DNA of 64,000 nt from Mastigias papua (Eukaryota > Cnidaria > Scyphozoa > Rhizostomeae > Mastigiidae): contig OZ025277.1 in NCBI GenBank assembly GCA_964019165.1, positions 9,274,034 through 9,338,033 on the forward strand, read 5' to 3'. Shown one piece after another: positions 11,659 to 24,730 of this stretch (positions are counted from its first letter, which is position 1; every line of letters begins with the position of its first letter). Made by a program: the position numbers and the translations under genes. The notes below the pieces were generated by a model, which saw only the letters and a list, made by a program, of their open reading frames with translations, was not told where the DNA came from and ran no database searches.

Positions 11659-14600
11659 GTAAGGGTTGAATTTCAAGATGGCAATGTTGCATTATCAGAA
11701 AAATAACGAATAACGTGTAGAAAATATGTTATAACATACTATAACAACGAATAGAAATCCTTGTTAGGCACAATTCTAGTAACAAATCATATCAATAGTC
11801 ATTATTTTACCATAAATTGTTTATTGGTTGAAGTTGTAATACATTAAGTTGGCAAAGGGAATACATAGAAGTTATGTACACACACCTACACTCACACCTA
11901 CCTACATTCACTATAGGGAAGACTGAATGAAATAAAGACTGACAATGGTATTTAAAATCAGTGCAAGAATTTCAAGAATGTTTTACTTAGTCTTGCCGAG
12001 TATACATTTTGCACTAAATGAAAGTCTTATTTTTTCTGTTATTTCTTTTTCTTCTCCGTATTTCTTTCATTTTTTATGTGTTATTGTTGGGCTCACTAGT
12101 TTGTTCCAGAGGGCTAGATAGAGCTTATGTTACATAGAAAGCTGTTGTGTTTGCTGAATATTTCCCATACCTTCCACCCGTGTTGCTGTAGTTGCCAGAG
12201 TGATGGATTTGAAATTTTATTAAGTGGCGTATTTGTGTACGTTTGGCAATGATATATCGTAGAATCTGTTGGCTAGAAAGGATTTGTTTCTTTATGGGAG
12301 GATGACGTTATATATCAATAAAGCACCATTAAAATATTTCATTGAAATTCATACGTATCCTTGTGCAATCCCATCTAATTTTAATCTTCCATACTGTGTG
12401 GTTAGGAATGAGATTTTACTATTAAGCGAACAAATCCATGTCTACTTAAATTTTGCGATTATCTAAGAAGTGAATATTTTCAACCATGAATTATCTATGC
12501 CTAAGAATATTTGCGAGATACTAGATAGTTGTGTTGTTCGAAGAAGCTATGCTGTTGTTAGTCTAATGTATAGTTGTCACCTGAGACTAGCTAGACCAGA
12601 TCTGCTGCGCACTCTTTTTGGAAGAGTTTCGAACTTTGGAGATTCTCAACAAGACAATGATGAGTTAAGCAAATTACCGAACTAAATGTCCATATGTTCT
12701 TTGGGTAACATTCCATCATGTTTTTGGCAATGGCACTTGCATCTTTTGATTTGAAATTAGTTCTTTTTCTGCATTCTTCAAGGCAATATCTCTGTTTTTT
12801 GAATCAAAGTACCGGACTGTTCAATCGCTGTTTTCGTGGGAAATTGAATAAATATTTTATAAGATAACCTGCAGTCTCTTCAAGTGCATCGACTAAATCC
12901 TACGTGCGGTAATTACTACTTCCATTCTGTTGTGGTTTGAGATTTTGGATAAATAATCTGTCAGCACCTTGCTGTTAGATGAGTTTGATGCAAACTAGAT
13001 CCGGGTGTTGCTTGTTATTATTTTGGTTGTTTAGTAGCTGCGAGTTCAAAAGTGGATTTCCAAAGGCTTTTATATTTAACTTTACTATACATAAGATTTA
13101 TGGACCACTGCCGTATTGCATACGCATCATCGTATTGGTCAATAGCATTTTGAGTCAATGTTACGAAGAATGAAAGAGTACATTTAAGTTATTAATCTTA
13201 AGTTTTTGTAAAAGAAATTCTCAAGATCATGCTCCAGAGTTTGATTGCGTACTGATGTATTGTACTGAGGCTCCGTGTTCGTTGTAGCTATTTACTGAAA
13301 GCAGTAAGTTGAGATTTTTGCTTGAGGTTGGCCTTTGATGGATACCATATCATGAATATTTCAATGAAAAACATGTAGAAATAAGCGTGCAAAGCACACC
13401 CTAATTTCATGAAAATTGTTTTTAAAAAGTAGACAATAGGTGTTGTTGTGATATAGATACTGTTTTATATGGGCTTCGCTATGTTATGCAATCATATCTT
13501 CTAGCATGCAGTAGGTTGCTCCGTTCGAATCGTGTTTATGATACGGTATTCATTTAGATATGCTTTGAATGTCCGTTTAGATAAATGATAGAAATGGTTC
13601 ACAAGGTGGGAATTCTCCATGTGGATTGCAAGAAAAGATTAAAATTTCATTCCATCTTCTATTTAGTGGCTAACTTTGTCTTCTCTTGATTTTCCTTTTT
13701 TGCTTTATCTACAATCTTCTAGGGGATATTTTAAAAAACGAGATAGGGAATCTGAATGAAATGAAATTCCAAGTGTTTGATCTTTCGAGATTTTGGAGTG
13801 TTGATTACTCAAGTGGACTGATAGCTTATCTTTCTATACTGTTATCCCTACGAAAGACTGGCTTTTCTTGAGCTTTTGATAAAAAATACCCCCGTTTCTA
13901 CTTAAGTATTAAGAAAGTGGGCGATCTATTGAATCTACTTAGACTCAAAACTGTTCAGCTTGCAACTTCTCCGCCTACCTTTTTGTAGATAGATTTTAAT
14001 CCTGGCAGCCAGGGTTGAATGAAGCTTTATATAAAGAGAATATGTGAGCATTTTCTAGAGGCGAGTTATACGTACACAGCATTTCTATTTACAAGCAAAA
14101 TGTGTTTCTAGTTGGGGGTAAGGCATGTCTATAGTTTTCTACTTTAGGCGAGTCCCTCTGTTTGCATAATCTCCACAGTTTAAGCGGATATATTTGTAGG
14201 TAAAATTCTTTCCAACAACTACATATTGATGATGTTGGATTTCTCTTTTTGAGACGATGTGACAGACTTACACAAGGTACTGTAGTGTTGATGCTAACAC
14301 ACATGTGATAGATCGATTTAAAGATTATATGAAGATTACTTTTGACAGTTGCAGTTATGTTCTTTTCTGTTATGAAAAGGAAATCTTATTTGATCTTATG
14401 TGTGTGTTCAATATGAGGTCCGGAATATTAGAGTAGGAGTAATTTTTTAAATAAATTTCATATCACAACCAAACCTTTATTCAAGTTTATTTCTCGATAC
14501 CTATGTGTTTCTATTACTCTAGCTCCAAGCTTATGATGTCAAAGTTTAACATCATTATTGATTTTACTGTTTGATCAAATGAATACTATATCTGAAAATG

Positions 14601-16021
14601 TCTCGCATTTCTCACGAGTGAACACCAAGGAATGTTATAGGAACGAAAGAACAATATAATATAGTACTTCATCACAGTCCCTTGAATTAAGTCTTGATAA
14701 TTGACTAATTAGGAGTACCCTTGGTTATGGGAAATTCTCTTGGTTTTGCAAAGAAGGTGGACAACAGACAATTGCCTTTCGCAACTACACTTGTTCAGTA
14801 TAGTCCCTCTTCAGCGAGGTATTTGTATTTGCTGGATAAGTCCGTCAGATCGAACATATGCCGGATAGCCCTATGTTGTCTTTTCGATTAACTACTTATG
14901 AAAAATTGCTATGCAACTCTGAAAATGTAGAGCCCATGTAATGATCCTAAACTCGCTCTATATTTGATATCTTTAAAGCTACAGGCCAATTAGGCCTTGA
15001 ATTCATGCATAGCAATTTTGCAGAAAGAACCACCATTTGATCTCTTCACATTTCCCTGCAGATTAACAAGCAATATTCATTGCGTATAGCCTCTGTTCCA
15101 TATTTTTGTCACCTGTTAGTGAGGGGTGAAATACGATTATTTTGTAGCTTTATCGCACGTTATCACCCCACAAAGATAGGGTTATTACAGAAGTGGGAGA
15201 ATTTTCAATGCTTAGACTCAATAGACAGAATTACTGGAGTTAAAACAAATATGAAATTATTATAGAAGGCCAGAAGCTTAGAGAGCAAATTTTAGCCTAC
15301 AGGTGTTAACAATTGGGATTTCCTTTGTCTTCAAGGTAGTTTCATGGACAAGTTGAAAATACACAACAGCCCTACCGTTAGGGATGAATTCCTTTTGAAA
15401 AATTTTTGCCGAGGCTCGATGTTCTTAGATTTTTAACATGTTTAGACTCAAATGTTTTAAAATTTCTCTTATTTCACTGGTGACTTTATGCAAATATTTT
15501 AGAAACTACATGCAGTATGCAGCATCACAAATACTCGATCGAACTACTTTTTAGTATGCAATAGCGAATGCTGAGGTTTATTAACATCATATCAGAATTT
15601 GTTTGCCAAATGATGGATGCTATTAGTTAATGCAAAAGTTCTCATCTGAGTCTCAACATGTTCTAGCAGTATTCTTTTTTGGCAAATCGAGCCTCGGCGT
15701 TCTTATAAAGTATGTTTTTGTAAGAAAAATTGTAGCCAAATCAATTTGCAATACATGTAGGCTGTTAGTTTATAAATGAAACATTAAAGCGATCATTGCC
15801 CCTGTGCTACAGGTATCCTTGTTTGTACCTCGCCTCGTAAAATTTGGTGGTCATTATAAATGACAGCTTAGGGCTCATATCCTAAGTAGCCGAGTGAAGT
15901 AGAACCTAGTTGCGAACATAATATAACTGGTGAATCTTTTTCCATCATTTTGTGTACTTGCAGTTAAGAAATTGTGAATATCATCATCTGTTGCATTTAG
16001 ACAAATTTTCCTATTTTTCAG
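11659..16021. other. Intron, no further feature recognised
   Basis: Intron of the tensin-like gene between the P-loop Arg exon and the following helix exon. It is AT rich, with no open frame that I can support on either strand. Confidence 0.5.
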
Positions 16022-16105
16022 CCCCCAAGCTGCTCTTGATTGGTTTGCACTGCGTAGGTATTATGATTCAAAATTTGGAGGCGTCGTACAGCCCTCACAG
16101 AAAAG
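16022..16105 (+). CDS. TNS: Tensin-like exon: phosphatase helix after the P-loop
   Basis: One base plus 27 codons plus two bases. It reads PQAALDWFALRRYYDSK and then VVQPSQK, matching ALD.FA.RRYYD.K and the TI/Q box PSQ(K/R)R of the tensin/PTEN fold. The acceptor is CTATTTTTCAG and the donor GTGAAT. The next exon supplies the remaining base of Arg, giving PSQKRYVRYF. Confidence 0.92.
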
Positions 16106-17207
16106 GTGAATTTTTCATCATTTACGGATTCCCTGATTCATTCTCGGGCCCAGTGTGGTAAAATGTCAGGCAGGTTGTAATGTGACGCAGGATTTTTGGA
16201 CAATAGTTTTGTAATTCATCTTGTCCCACACTTCGCTTTGGAGATTGTATCAAGGATATCTAGGGATACGCTGGTGCACATTTTGCCGGATTGTTATGTA
16301 TTTTGATGTATCTTATTTGGGATATTCTTTACTTCATTTTATCTCTCAGTTTCTTGTCTGTCTCTGTTCAGCATTCTTTGTTTTCGAACATTTTGCTTAT
16401 GAGACTAAATTTTTGGCTCCCAGAGTATATTCCTAGTACTATCCTCGTTACAATGACTGCAATCGATTCAAGTGTACCGATCGGCATTGGCTGTTTGAAT
16501 TGAACCTCAGTCATATTGCTTAAGCTGGTTTGATCAATCATTACTTGGGATGATTGATGAAATAACTGGTTATGCTCGAATCATTCTTTACTACCACACT
16601 GTAAGTCTAAAATGTACCTGCTCAAAACAAGAACAGTGTGAAACAGAATCAAGTGGGTAAATTTTGAAAGCAGTCCTGGAATTTCGTTTTGGCAAGGAAT
16701 AGCGGTAGTCTGTATATATTTTCATAGTGTATGAATGTATTATTCCTAGTAAGAAAGAGTTTTTCGAGATGAAGAAAGCTCGCTGCTGTCAGTAGCACAT
16801 TTTTAGGCCTTAGGAAAAAACGCGTCTTTCAATTTTGGCATCAAATATGATGATTAGTTTAATTAAATGCTTTCAAGGTATTTTTCTGTTATTGATATTA
16901 GTTGCAATATGCATAGTTGCTGTTTAGAAGTAAATGTAGCGTTTCCAAGCTTTTTAGTTCTTATTTGATGGTATTCTTAGGTTTTAAATTCTTCTACTCA
17001 ATTTAGTTTCACTTGCTGTTTGTAGAAATGTAACTGTGACCAGTGGGAAAGTTGCACTAATCGACGAGCAGGTTCATTTGTTGCTACGAAGTTCGATCAG
17101 GTGTCCGAAGTGTTTTGCCAACGGTCTAAGTATTTTGCGTGGGGTTTTGCGTAGAAAACTAACAATGAAAAAATGACTGTCAGTTAAAAATGTTTATTTT
17201 TTTCTAG

Positions 17208-17261
17208 ATATGTTCGTTATTTTGGGGATCTATTAGAGAAGAAGTTACGAATAACAAATAG
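17208..17261 (+). CDS. TNS: Tensin-like exon with a GC splice donor
   Basis: It reads YVRYFGDLLEKKLRITN and ends with two bases of an Arg codon. No GT donor fits: reading on meets TAG at about 17274. If the exon ends at 17261 the intron starts GCAAGA, and joining to 17910 gives RITNRTLLLTYVIIHG, which aligns without gaps to the tensin linker between the phosphatase and C2 domains (length preserved). AG|GCAAG is the known favoured form of GC donors. The acceptor is TTATTTTTTTCTAG. Confidence 0.87.
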   Translation: MCSLFWGSIREEVTNNK

Positions 17262-17909
17262 GCAAGAAAATTGTTAGGTCTATGAGATATTGCACGTAGC
17301 CTTTATTTATCTAAAAGCTTTTGTGTTGTATCATGTAGCTAATCTACCTCGTCTACATACATAACTGAATGTCCTCCTCACTATTCGTGCACCTGCCAAC
17401 TTTTTGCAAATAAATCCAACTTGGCCTTTCTTTAACTTTCCGTTTCTTAAATTAACTTGCGTCTTCATAGCATTGCCATTGGCAGTTCTTGATTTCTTCC
17501 ACATATCACAGTCTTGACTTATCTTTTCCTTTGGTTACGCATGCACTTCTGTACCTCTCTATTTCGTTCTTGCGTTAATTATTTTGCCCCATTTTTATCA
17601 GAGCAGATAAACAAATTTTTAAACCTTTAAATTCCTTTAGCAGTTATCGCTGTAGATCTATTGTTTTCTTCATTTCCATGCTGAAACAGCTTTTTCCTTG
17701 CTTTCACTAATATTTGAACCGTGTTACTTTAGTACTGAAAGCTGTATTGAATGGAAGGAAAATATATAAATCCTGTATGCTGGAAGGAAAGAGAATGATA
17801 GATAGATTTGGAAACAATAGTAGTATTAATGTGATGGCAACTTCTAGAAATAATCATCTGTAGTTTAGTACTGTCTTGTTCGTACATGTCTTTTCATCTC
17901 AAATTTTAG

Positions 17910-18029
17910 GACACTTTTGCTGACTTATGTTATCATTCATGGCGTTCCAAATTTCGATGGAAAAGGTGGATGCAAACCGTTTCTGAGAATATACCAAGGA
18001 TATCATCAAATTTTCACTAGCCGTGTATA
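17910..18029 (+). CDS. TNS: Tensin-like exon: start of C2 domain
   Basis: One base, 39 codons, two bases. TYVIIHGVPNFDGKGGCKPF followed by LRIYQGYHQIFTSRVY matches the first strands of the C2 domain of tensins (HGIPNF..KGGCRPFL.IYQ...PVYTSGIY). The acceptor is CATCTCAAATTTTAG and the donor GTATGT. The C2 domain of this family packs on the phosphatase domain and helps membrane binding. Confidence 0.92.
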
Positions 18030-18659
18030 GTATGTTTTTGATTTCTTATTTTGAGTAAGGACTAATTAATCCTTCCTGCCTGCTATATGTCACTTACTGG
18101 TGTGCATGGTTTTCTGTAGTTGTTGCATTATATCTGAATTCAATATTTATATGACATGTTAAGGTAGCCCAGACTTTTCCAAATTGGAATCAAGGACTTT
18201 GCCGCTGAAGATGTCAGGTCATCATTGACTGTGTGCTTGTTCATCCGTGGTCTTTCCTTATATTTTCTCTTCTACTGGTATATTATGAACACAGTCCTCC
18301 TTTGCTGAGACTAGCATTTAAAGGGTTTTGTGTTGTTTGTTTAGGTATTGCAATTCCTGGAAAATGGGAAGACTTTCCAAGTATTGTTAATTTTAGCTTT
18401 ATAACTGTTGTCTTTCAGTGTCGGTAGTAAACGAGCAATTAGTATTCTGTAAGTTGTAGCAATATTCAGAATCGATATTGCATGTTATAAAAACGTATGG
18501 AGAAACCACAAGGGCTATAAATCTCGATAGTATTTAAGGATGCGATTGTTTCTGTACAATGGTCTTGTAGGCATGGTATTTGATTTAGTAGTTGCTCGAA
18601 AGAGGTCATATGTATGCAAAAAGAGTTCGTTTTCTCCCGTGAACTTTTCAACTGACCAA

Positions 18660-18840
18660 TGGTAACTAGATGCCCATTTGCCAACCATACGGCCAATGGG
18701 ACACAGTATTCACCTTGTCGCGTGAATATACCCTCATCTGGTTATATATTTCAGTTTACCTTGTGGTCGTTATCATGTGCTTCATACTCTGACGAGTGTC
18801 GGATGAAAAAAGCTCTTCAGTATGCTAAAAAGGTCCTTAG
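18660..18840. repeat. Relic arm of the 25.1-25.6 kb foldback element
   Basis: The segment shares long diverged stretches with the right arm of 25103-25594, for example CATACGGCCAA versus CATACGGCTAA, GTTTACCTTGTGGTCG versus GTTCACCTTTTGGTCG, TTCATACTCTGA and AAAAGCTCTTCAGTATGC. Only one arm is present, so it is a truncated or half-deleted copy. Confidence 0.7.
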
Positions 18841-19476
18841 TACCAACAGATTATTTAGCTAATATAGTAATTTAAAATTCAGTTAAGGTTTGATAGAAGT
18901 ATGTTGTGTTCAAAGAGTAGAGCCCACTAATTTTCACCAGCTATCTGCAACATTTCTGCAAATATCAATTAGTTTATGTTACATATAGATTATACATTTG
19001 CATTCTCCTCTAAGCTTCTCTTTTATCTTCATTTTGTACGAGGTTGCGGATTGATTTAACTTTTGCTCATCAGGCATACCGTTCCACAAAACAGTTTCCC
19101 TGAAGGGGATTGGATTTTTCCTGTTTGAAACAGTTCTAGCATTTGATAGCTTTAGAAGATCTTTTGCTTTGAGATATTGAGTCACACCTTTCGTCATGAA
19201 TAGATCCTTGATGAACGTCGGATTTAGATATTTTACGACTTTTAGACCACAGTCATCAGGTTGCAGAAGTTTTATATGAATTATCTACTCAATGCTTCTT
19301 TATGGTAGCTCTTCAAATGATGCTTCATAATCGGTGAATAGTCTACATAGGGCTTGTTTGTGAATTTTTTCTCGTGAAGTTTTATTCTAGAATTAGAAGG
19401 AGCCTACTAGGTTCTTATCTGTTAATGTTTTGGTGTGATATCATGTCTTACCAATGACACTTTTTCTTCTTCTTAG

Positions 19477-19546
19477 CTTTGGCAATAGACAACTTGAGAA
19501 AATATGCATGTATTTGGATGACTTTCCACTGTATGGAGATGTTATG
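19477..19546 (+). CDS. TNS: Tensin-like exon: C2 domain, second part
   Basis: One base finishes Tyr, then 23 codons read FGNRQLEKICMYLDD, FPLYGDVM. The G-D-hydrophobic-hydrophobic ending corresponds to the L.KGDILLK strand of tensin C2 and to CGDIKVEF of PTEN. The acceptor tract TTTTTCTTCTTCTTAG is strong and the donor is GTATTG. It ends in phase 0. A 1.2-kb foldback element begins only about 40 bp past this donor. Confidence 0.85.
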
Positions 19547-19585
19547 GTATTGTAATTTTCGTTCATATCCTATCAAGTTTAACAT

Positions 19586-20754
19586 AGCGCTCAAATCTTG
19601 ATTGGTTAATAGAACCTATTCTTCCGACCATTTTCACCAATGAGAGACCACGATTTCGTAAACAAACGGCTCTCGTAACTAATTATAGGCCAATTTCATG
19701 TGGTTTGGAGCGTTTTTGCCATTCATACTAAAAAGTCTCTCCACGCTTGGTTTTTATCAATTTTGGTGGAAATTTTGCTCGAATCATCAAGCCTACACAT
19801 TCAATTTTTCGTGTTCATGGAACCAAGATCGGATCTCATGTCTCGGATTCATTCTCATGCGAAACAAAACTAGGTGTGCAAAAATAAGCACAAAATTTCA
19901 TTGCAAATACGACTATTTCTTTGTTTATAAGAGCCACCAAACTAGTTGTGGTGAAACTTTTGTCTGTGTGGTGAAGTACTAATTCCGATATCTTTTATGA
20001 ATTGCGTTTTTCCAATAGCAGCAGAATTTCCCGCCAACATCCAAGTCACGTAACCAGTGCCTAGTAATTTCAGTACTTATCAACCTGTTTCTCAGAAAAT
20101 TGTGCAACTGTTGTACGGAGTATTAAAAAGAGGACAAAGTACTTGAAATGGGATGACATAAAAGTTTTCTACACGTGAAAGCACCGGGTAGAAGATGAGT
20201 ATCTTGATTTAATTAAGTTAAACTTTAAAACTACCAAAACTATACGGAGTCCTATACACGTTGCTACTTCATCGGTAGCCGTTGTTAGAGAAACCAGGCT
20301 GGTAAATTTTTTGTAAGTAATTTATCATGTAATCATGTAATTTATATTTTTTTAACTTGCTTTAGAAATTGTAAAAATTGTATATAGTAGGCTTTAATTG
20401 GCTGTAATTTAGCTATTACTTCTATATTGTATAGCCTAGTTAAAATAAATTAATGATGATGATGATGATGATTCTGTTTTGCATAAGAATATATCCGACA
20501 TATGAGATCCAATTTTGGTTCCATGAACATGTAAAATTGAATATGTAGGCTTGATGATTCAAACAAAATTTCTACCAGAATAGATAAAACCAAGCGTGGA
20601 GAGCTTTTTTAGTATGGGTGGTAAAAATGCTCAAAACCACGTGAAATTGGCCTATAATTAGTTACGAGAGCCGTTTGTTTACGATATCGTGGTCTCCTAC
20701 TGATGAAAATGGTCGGAAGAATAGGCTCTATTAGCCAATCAAGATTTGAGCGCT
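19586..20754. mobile_element. Foldback element with long terminal inverted repeats
   Basis: The outer ends AGCGCTCAAATCTTGATTGG and its complement at 20735-20754 begin arms of about 290 bp that stay roughly 85-90 percent complementary (matching blocks include the CGTAAACAAACGGCTCTCGT region and TTGGTTCCATGAACA). The centre (about 19880-20470) is not palindromic and ends in an (ATG)n run. No transposase is visible. It starts about 40 bp after the donor of exon 19477-19546. Confidence 0.82.
20452..20472. repeat. (ATG)n run after AATAAATTA
   Basis: Six or so ATG/GAT units follow AAAATAAATTA inside the foldback element. Short tandem tails of this kind often end non-LTR retrotransposon or SINE copies, so the centre of the foldback may include a nested insertion. 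Confidence 0.5.
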
Positions 20755-21051
20755 GGCATAAATCATTAAATATGCTAAATTAAAGTGCCTTGGATTAGTG
20801 AGAAAGGTTGAACTCTTATCGAAACTAATCATGAATAAGTAGATAAGCAGCACAGTATTTTTGGTAGGCAGGAAGTGTATTGTAGCGTTTTTATTTTGAA
20901 GGAAATATCTCAGTTGTATCACACTCTGTTGTCATGGGTCTGTAGAGTTGGAATGTTTCTCTTAGTTCTCCTTCAGTCAAGATGCTTTCACATACCTTTA
21001 AACCGTAATTTGTCCCGTTGGCCGATAATTTTGAGCTAGTCCTTTTTACAG

Positions 21052-21181
21052 GTGAAATGCTCTCAGAAGACCAATCTTCCTTCCCTTCAAGACACAATAT
21101 TTAGATGCCAGTTTAATGTTGATGCAATTAAGAATTCCAACTTAATTTTGCATAAAAAAGAATTAGACGAAGCATACAAAG
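21052..21181 (+). CDS. TNS: Tensin-like exon: C2 domain, third part
   Basis: Forty-three codons plus one base. VKCSQKTNLPSLQDTIFRCQ, then FNVDAIKNSNLILHKKELDE and AYK, match the tensin C2 run KCYHKK.....DVIFR.QFHT.AI.......F.KE.LD.A.KD almost residue for residue in length. The acceptor is TAGTCCTTTTTACAG, the donor GTAGTA. The last base completes Asp with the next exon. Confidence 0.92.
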
Positions 21182-22960
21182 GTAGTAAATATGTTGGATT
21201 TATTATTTTATTAACATATATTTGATTTTGATCTTATTTTTTTGGTGCTATGCTTTCGATAGTCGTATTGTACGGTGTTATAGCTTTCAGTTTTTTGGTT
21301 GTATGGTAGCAAATAAATATTGCATTATTGGGTAGCTTAAATTTTGAGCATCTCTTGAAGATCAGTGGTTATTTGTAGATTATGCTCCCTTGCTTTGTGT
21401 TGTATACATATTCGCTCAGAAAGTTCTGTCAGGCACCTTTTTCATGTATGGTGTTACTGGTTACGAAACATTGTCTTTGGGTCGAACATATCATGAAAGG
21501 TAGTTTCCTGGGTCCTCGCTGATTTGTCATAAGTAGTATTCTTACCGAATCATTTGTGGCCTGTTTTTAGGTCTTATATCTGAGCTGTATTGTTCTGGGA
21601 ATTTTGAAAATGCTTTTCTGCTGCAACCTAATTTTTAAGCAAGGAGCATGGAATCGTAGATGAACATGACTGGAGCTGACTGGAGATCATGTTTGCATTA
21701 GAATATGTTGGCTAACCCATGCTCTTCTACTCTTCTTTAACACATGGTTATAGTTAATTTGCTATCTGTCAGAAGCCCGTTAGGAACTTAGTGCAATTGA
21801 TCATGCCATTTCAAGTAATTTGAAAGTTATTAAGTACATGATCATATATTTAAGAAGCCTCAAATCCCCCTTCAACTGCGATAAATACGGATATATGTTA
21901 ATTTGGTCACAATATCAATGATCAATCTTGTTCATCTGTTGAACAGTACTAACTCCAACTTACTTTGCAACTATGATATACGTTCGAAAAGTCATTCAAT
22001 CTTATTCAATATGCAACATCGTTTTTTTATCAACGCTTCTTTACGCGTAAGCCACTAGACTTGATTTACCTTTGTAATATATGTTTGAAACCATAGCTAA
22101 GTACTTACTTCCTGCTTTCTCATCTAATCTCATTTTTGATTTGAAGTTAGTATTGAATGAATGGTGATTTTCCGTTATATATGATATATGTCTGCAAAAT
22201 AGTGTTTGCATTGTCGCAAAACTAGATGTTGGAGGGTAGTTTTCGAGTTGTATTTAAGAAATCATTTTGATGGATCGCTTGTAAGGTGAATTTATTGAGT
22301 GAAATTCATGTCGTTTGAAAAGTTGAAGGAAGAAGGCAAAACAGGCATTTTTTCTTGTGGTAAATGAAGTAGCTTCCATTACACAGGCTTATAGGTCCTT
22401 ATAACACAAATGACTTTATAGAGACATCGCATTTTTGCTTGACCTTTTGATAAAGCTGTGTGGATCCTGAGTTTGTCTTTTTTATTTCTATTTTGAATGC
22501 TATTTTACTAATTAAGACCAGTGTTTGGCTTTAAATCTGATTTTACATCGAGCTTCTACGCCATATTGTTTGTGATTTAGATATAGTTGCTTTTAAGAAT
22601 TAGTGGTAAAACATACCTTGAGCGGGAATTAATGAAGACCACTGGATCCTCGTCTGGTTCAACGTGTTAGGCTCAGGTTAAGGTTTTGATTTTTGTATAT
22701 TGTTTTGAGATCATATACCCTTTACTAGATCCCTTCTTTTCTGATAACACAGAAGTTACTGATTTCATTAGCAGTAAAGACCCATTCGAAATTTCCCTTT
22801 ATTACTTGTCTGTATATGTGGTGCGTATCCATTGTAACAATTTTTGTGAATTCTCTTGTGCAGTGTTCCCGATATTTTAATGATGGTTATATTGATAGGG
22901 CGATTTGCATTTACCCAATACAGCGAATGATTTTAGGAGATATTTTGTTTTTCCTTCTAG

Positions 22961-23029
22961 ATAGAAGATTTCCAGATAACTGCAGTGTTGAATTCATATT
23001 CAAACCAACATCGGAACAAGAACTGCCAG
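22961..23029 (+). CDS. TNS: Tensin-like exon: end of C2 domain
   Basis: Two bases complete Asp, then RRFPDNCSVEFIFKPTSEQE and LP, with one base of the next codon at donor GTAAGA. D.RFP....VE.VF is the conserved end of the tensin C2 domain. The acceptor is TTTGTTTTTCCTTCTAG. The following intron is about 18 kb and carries the Gypsy element. Confidence 0.92.
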
Positions 23030-23628
23030 GTAAGAAGGAAATTAAATAAATACTTTACAATATCTTTTGAGTGCTTGAACAGTGCTTTCATATAGTGTTT
23101 TGATTTATTATTGATGAATTCTTTGCTCATTGTAACACACGCTTGTGTAAAAGACAGATAGTTATCCAATTTTGTCTCTCAGATACTTAATCGTGATACA
23201 TACCCATTAGTACTAGGTTACCCTATTGAGGAGAAGTATTTTCACAGATTAAGACATTTAATAGTAGTAGTAATAATAATAATACAATAATAGCAACAGT
23301 AATGAAAATACTTACATAGGAATACCTCAATCGCTGAAAATGCTTTTCATATGGGTGCCCTGTTTTGTTTAGATTCACCAGTTTGAAAGTCATTAACTTT
23401 GAAGGTCATCCTTTGAATCGTCAGGGTGTGTGATGTCTTTCTGCAAGCTGTCACTTGTGTTTTCATTTAAATCAAACAGCTGTATCATATTTTACATTAT
23501 TCGCTAATTTCAAGAGTATATTATCAACTACAGATTTTTTATGTCCTTTATCAAATAGTGTGATCTTGGATGTTCAATCATATTTGACCATTTTGAAATA
23601 TAGTTCCATAATTTCCTTATATGTTTAA

Positions 23629-23629
<1 letters not shown>

Positions 23630-23717
<88 letters not shown>

Positions 23718-23755
23718 ATATATATATATATATATATGTTATATATATATATATG
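23630..23755. repeat. (AT)n microsatellite
   Basis: About 120 bp of AT repeats with two ATGTTAT interruptions near the right end. The motif ATGTTTAAGTAT occurs at both borders, as if the array expanded between two copies of a short direct repeat. Confidence 0.97.
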
Positions 23756-24439
23756 TTTAAGTATCCATGTTGAGCAATACGAAACGTATATTAGATTCCC
23801 TCAAACAGTTTCATGTATAGTTTTGACTTCTGTTTGGAAAATAGAGCACATTGTAAATTTTTAGCAAGTCTCAAAACGTCTACACTAAAATTTCATGTTG
23901 CTTTTGTGAAGCCTAATCATTGCCAGGTAATATAGTTCCATTTTGTTGCTGATAGCAAACTGATTTTATTGTCATGTATCAAATTGAGTAAAACACACAG
24001 ACATGAACAAGTTCAAACTGCTTTGGTAATTTAGCAAAATGTTATTTTTGTGGCCTCGAAATACGTTCGCTTAAGCTGTAATATTTGTTTGTTTATTACT
24101 AATATTTTTAGTTTGTATAGCTGTTTAAGTGAAAGTTAGTTTGTTAAAGTAGACTACAGTATATCAATGAGTAGTTACTCATTCCTCATATCATCGAATT
24201 ATATCATATCTTTCATCCCTTTAAAAATCTTAATTCACGTTGCTACGGTCTATGACATTGAAATTATATTCCTAGCTAATTGCAACATATTTATTATTTG
24301 AACTAACAAGTATTTCATATTTCATTTGCTGCTTAATGTGATTTATTTTTGATTTCGTTGTTATTGGCTTAGTAGTAAAACGGGGAAAGATATATGATAG
24401 ATTTTGAATTCTTACCGCCCCAAGAAAAGTACTAGGTTT

Positions 24440-24730
24440 AAAATATAATAGTACTAAAAGTATAGCTTGAATTACCATCGTATAGTATGCATAGCATATT
24501 ATATGACGTATAGCATGTAGCATATTATAAAATGAAATAGCATAGCCTTAACAAAAGATAGCATAATATTATATAAGGTATCATGATCATGATATAACGT
24601 AATATAACATGACGTTTTATAAATAAAAAATTAACATATTATTGGATAACATGGTATAACATAGCTTTAGATAAAATAGAAATAAGATAGCATTATGTAG
24701 CATACCTAGCATAACATATAGTACATCAAA
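24440..24730. repeat. Degenerate ATAGCATA/ATAACAT-rich tract
   Basis: The words ATAGCAT, TATAACAT and GCATATTA recur irregularly across about 290 bp. This looks like an old, decayed tandem repeat rather than a coding segment. Confidence 0.5.

Noticed and set aside
17208..17277. Premature stop in the tensin-like reading frame, suggesting a pseudogene.
   Set aside because: A GC donor at 17262 removes the stop and restores a full-length, ungapped match. All other exons are intact.
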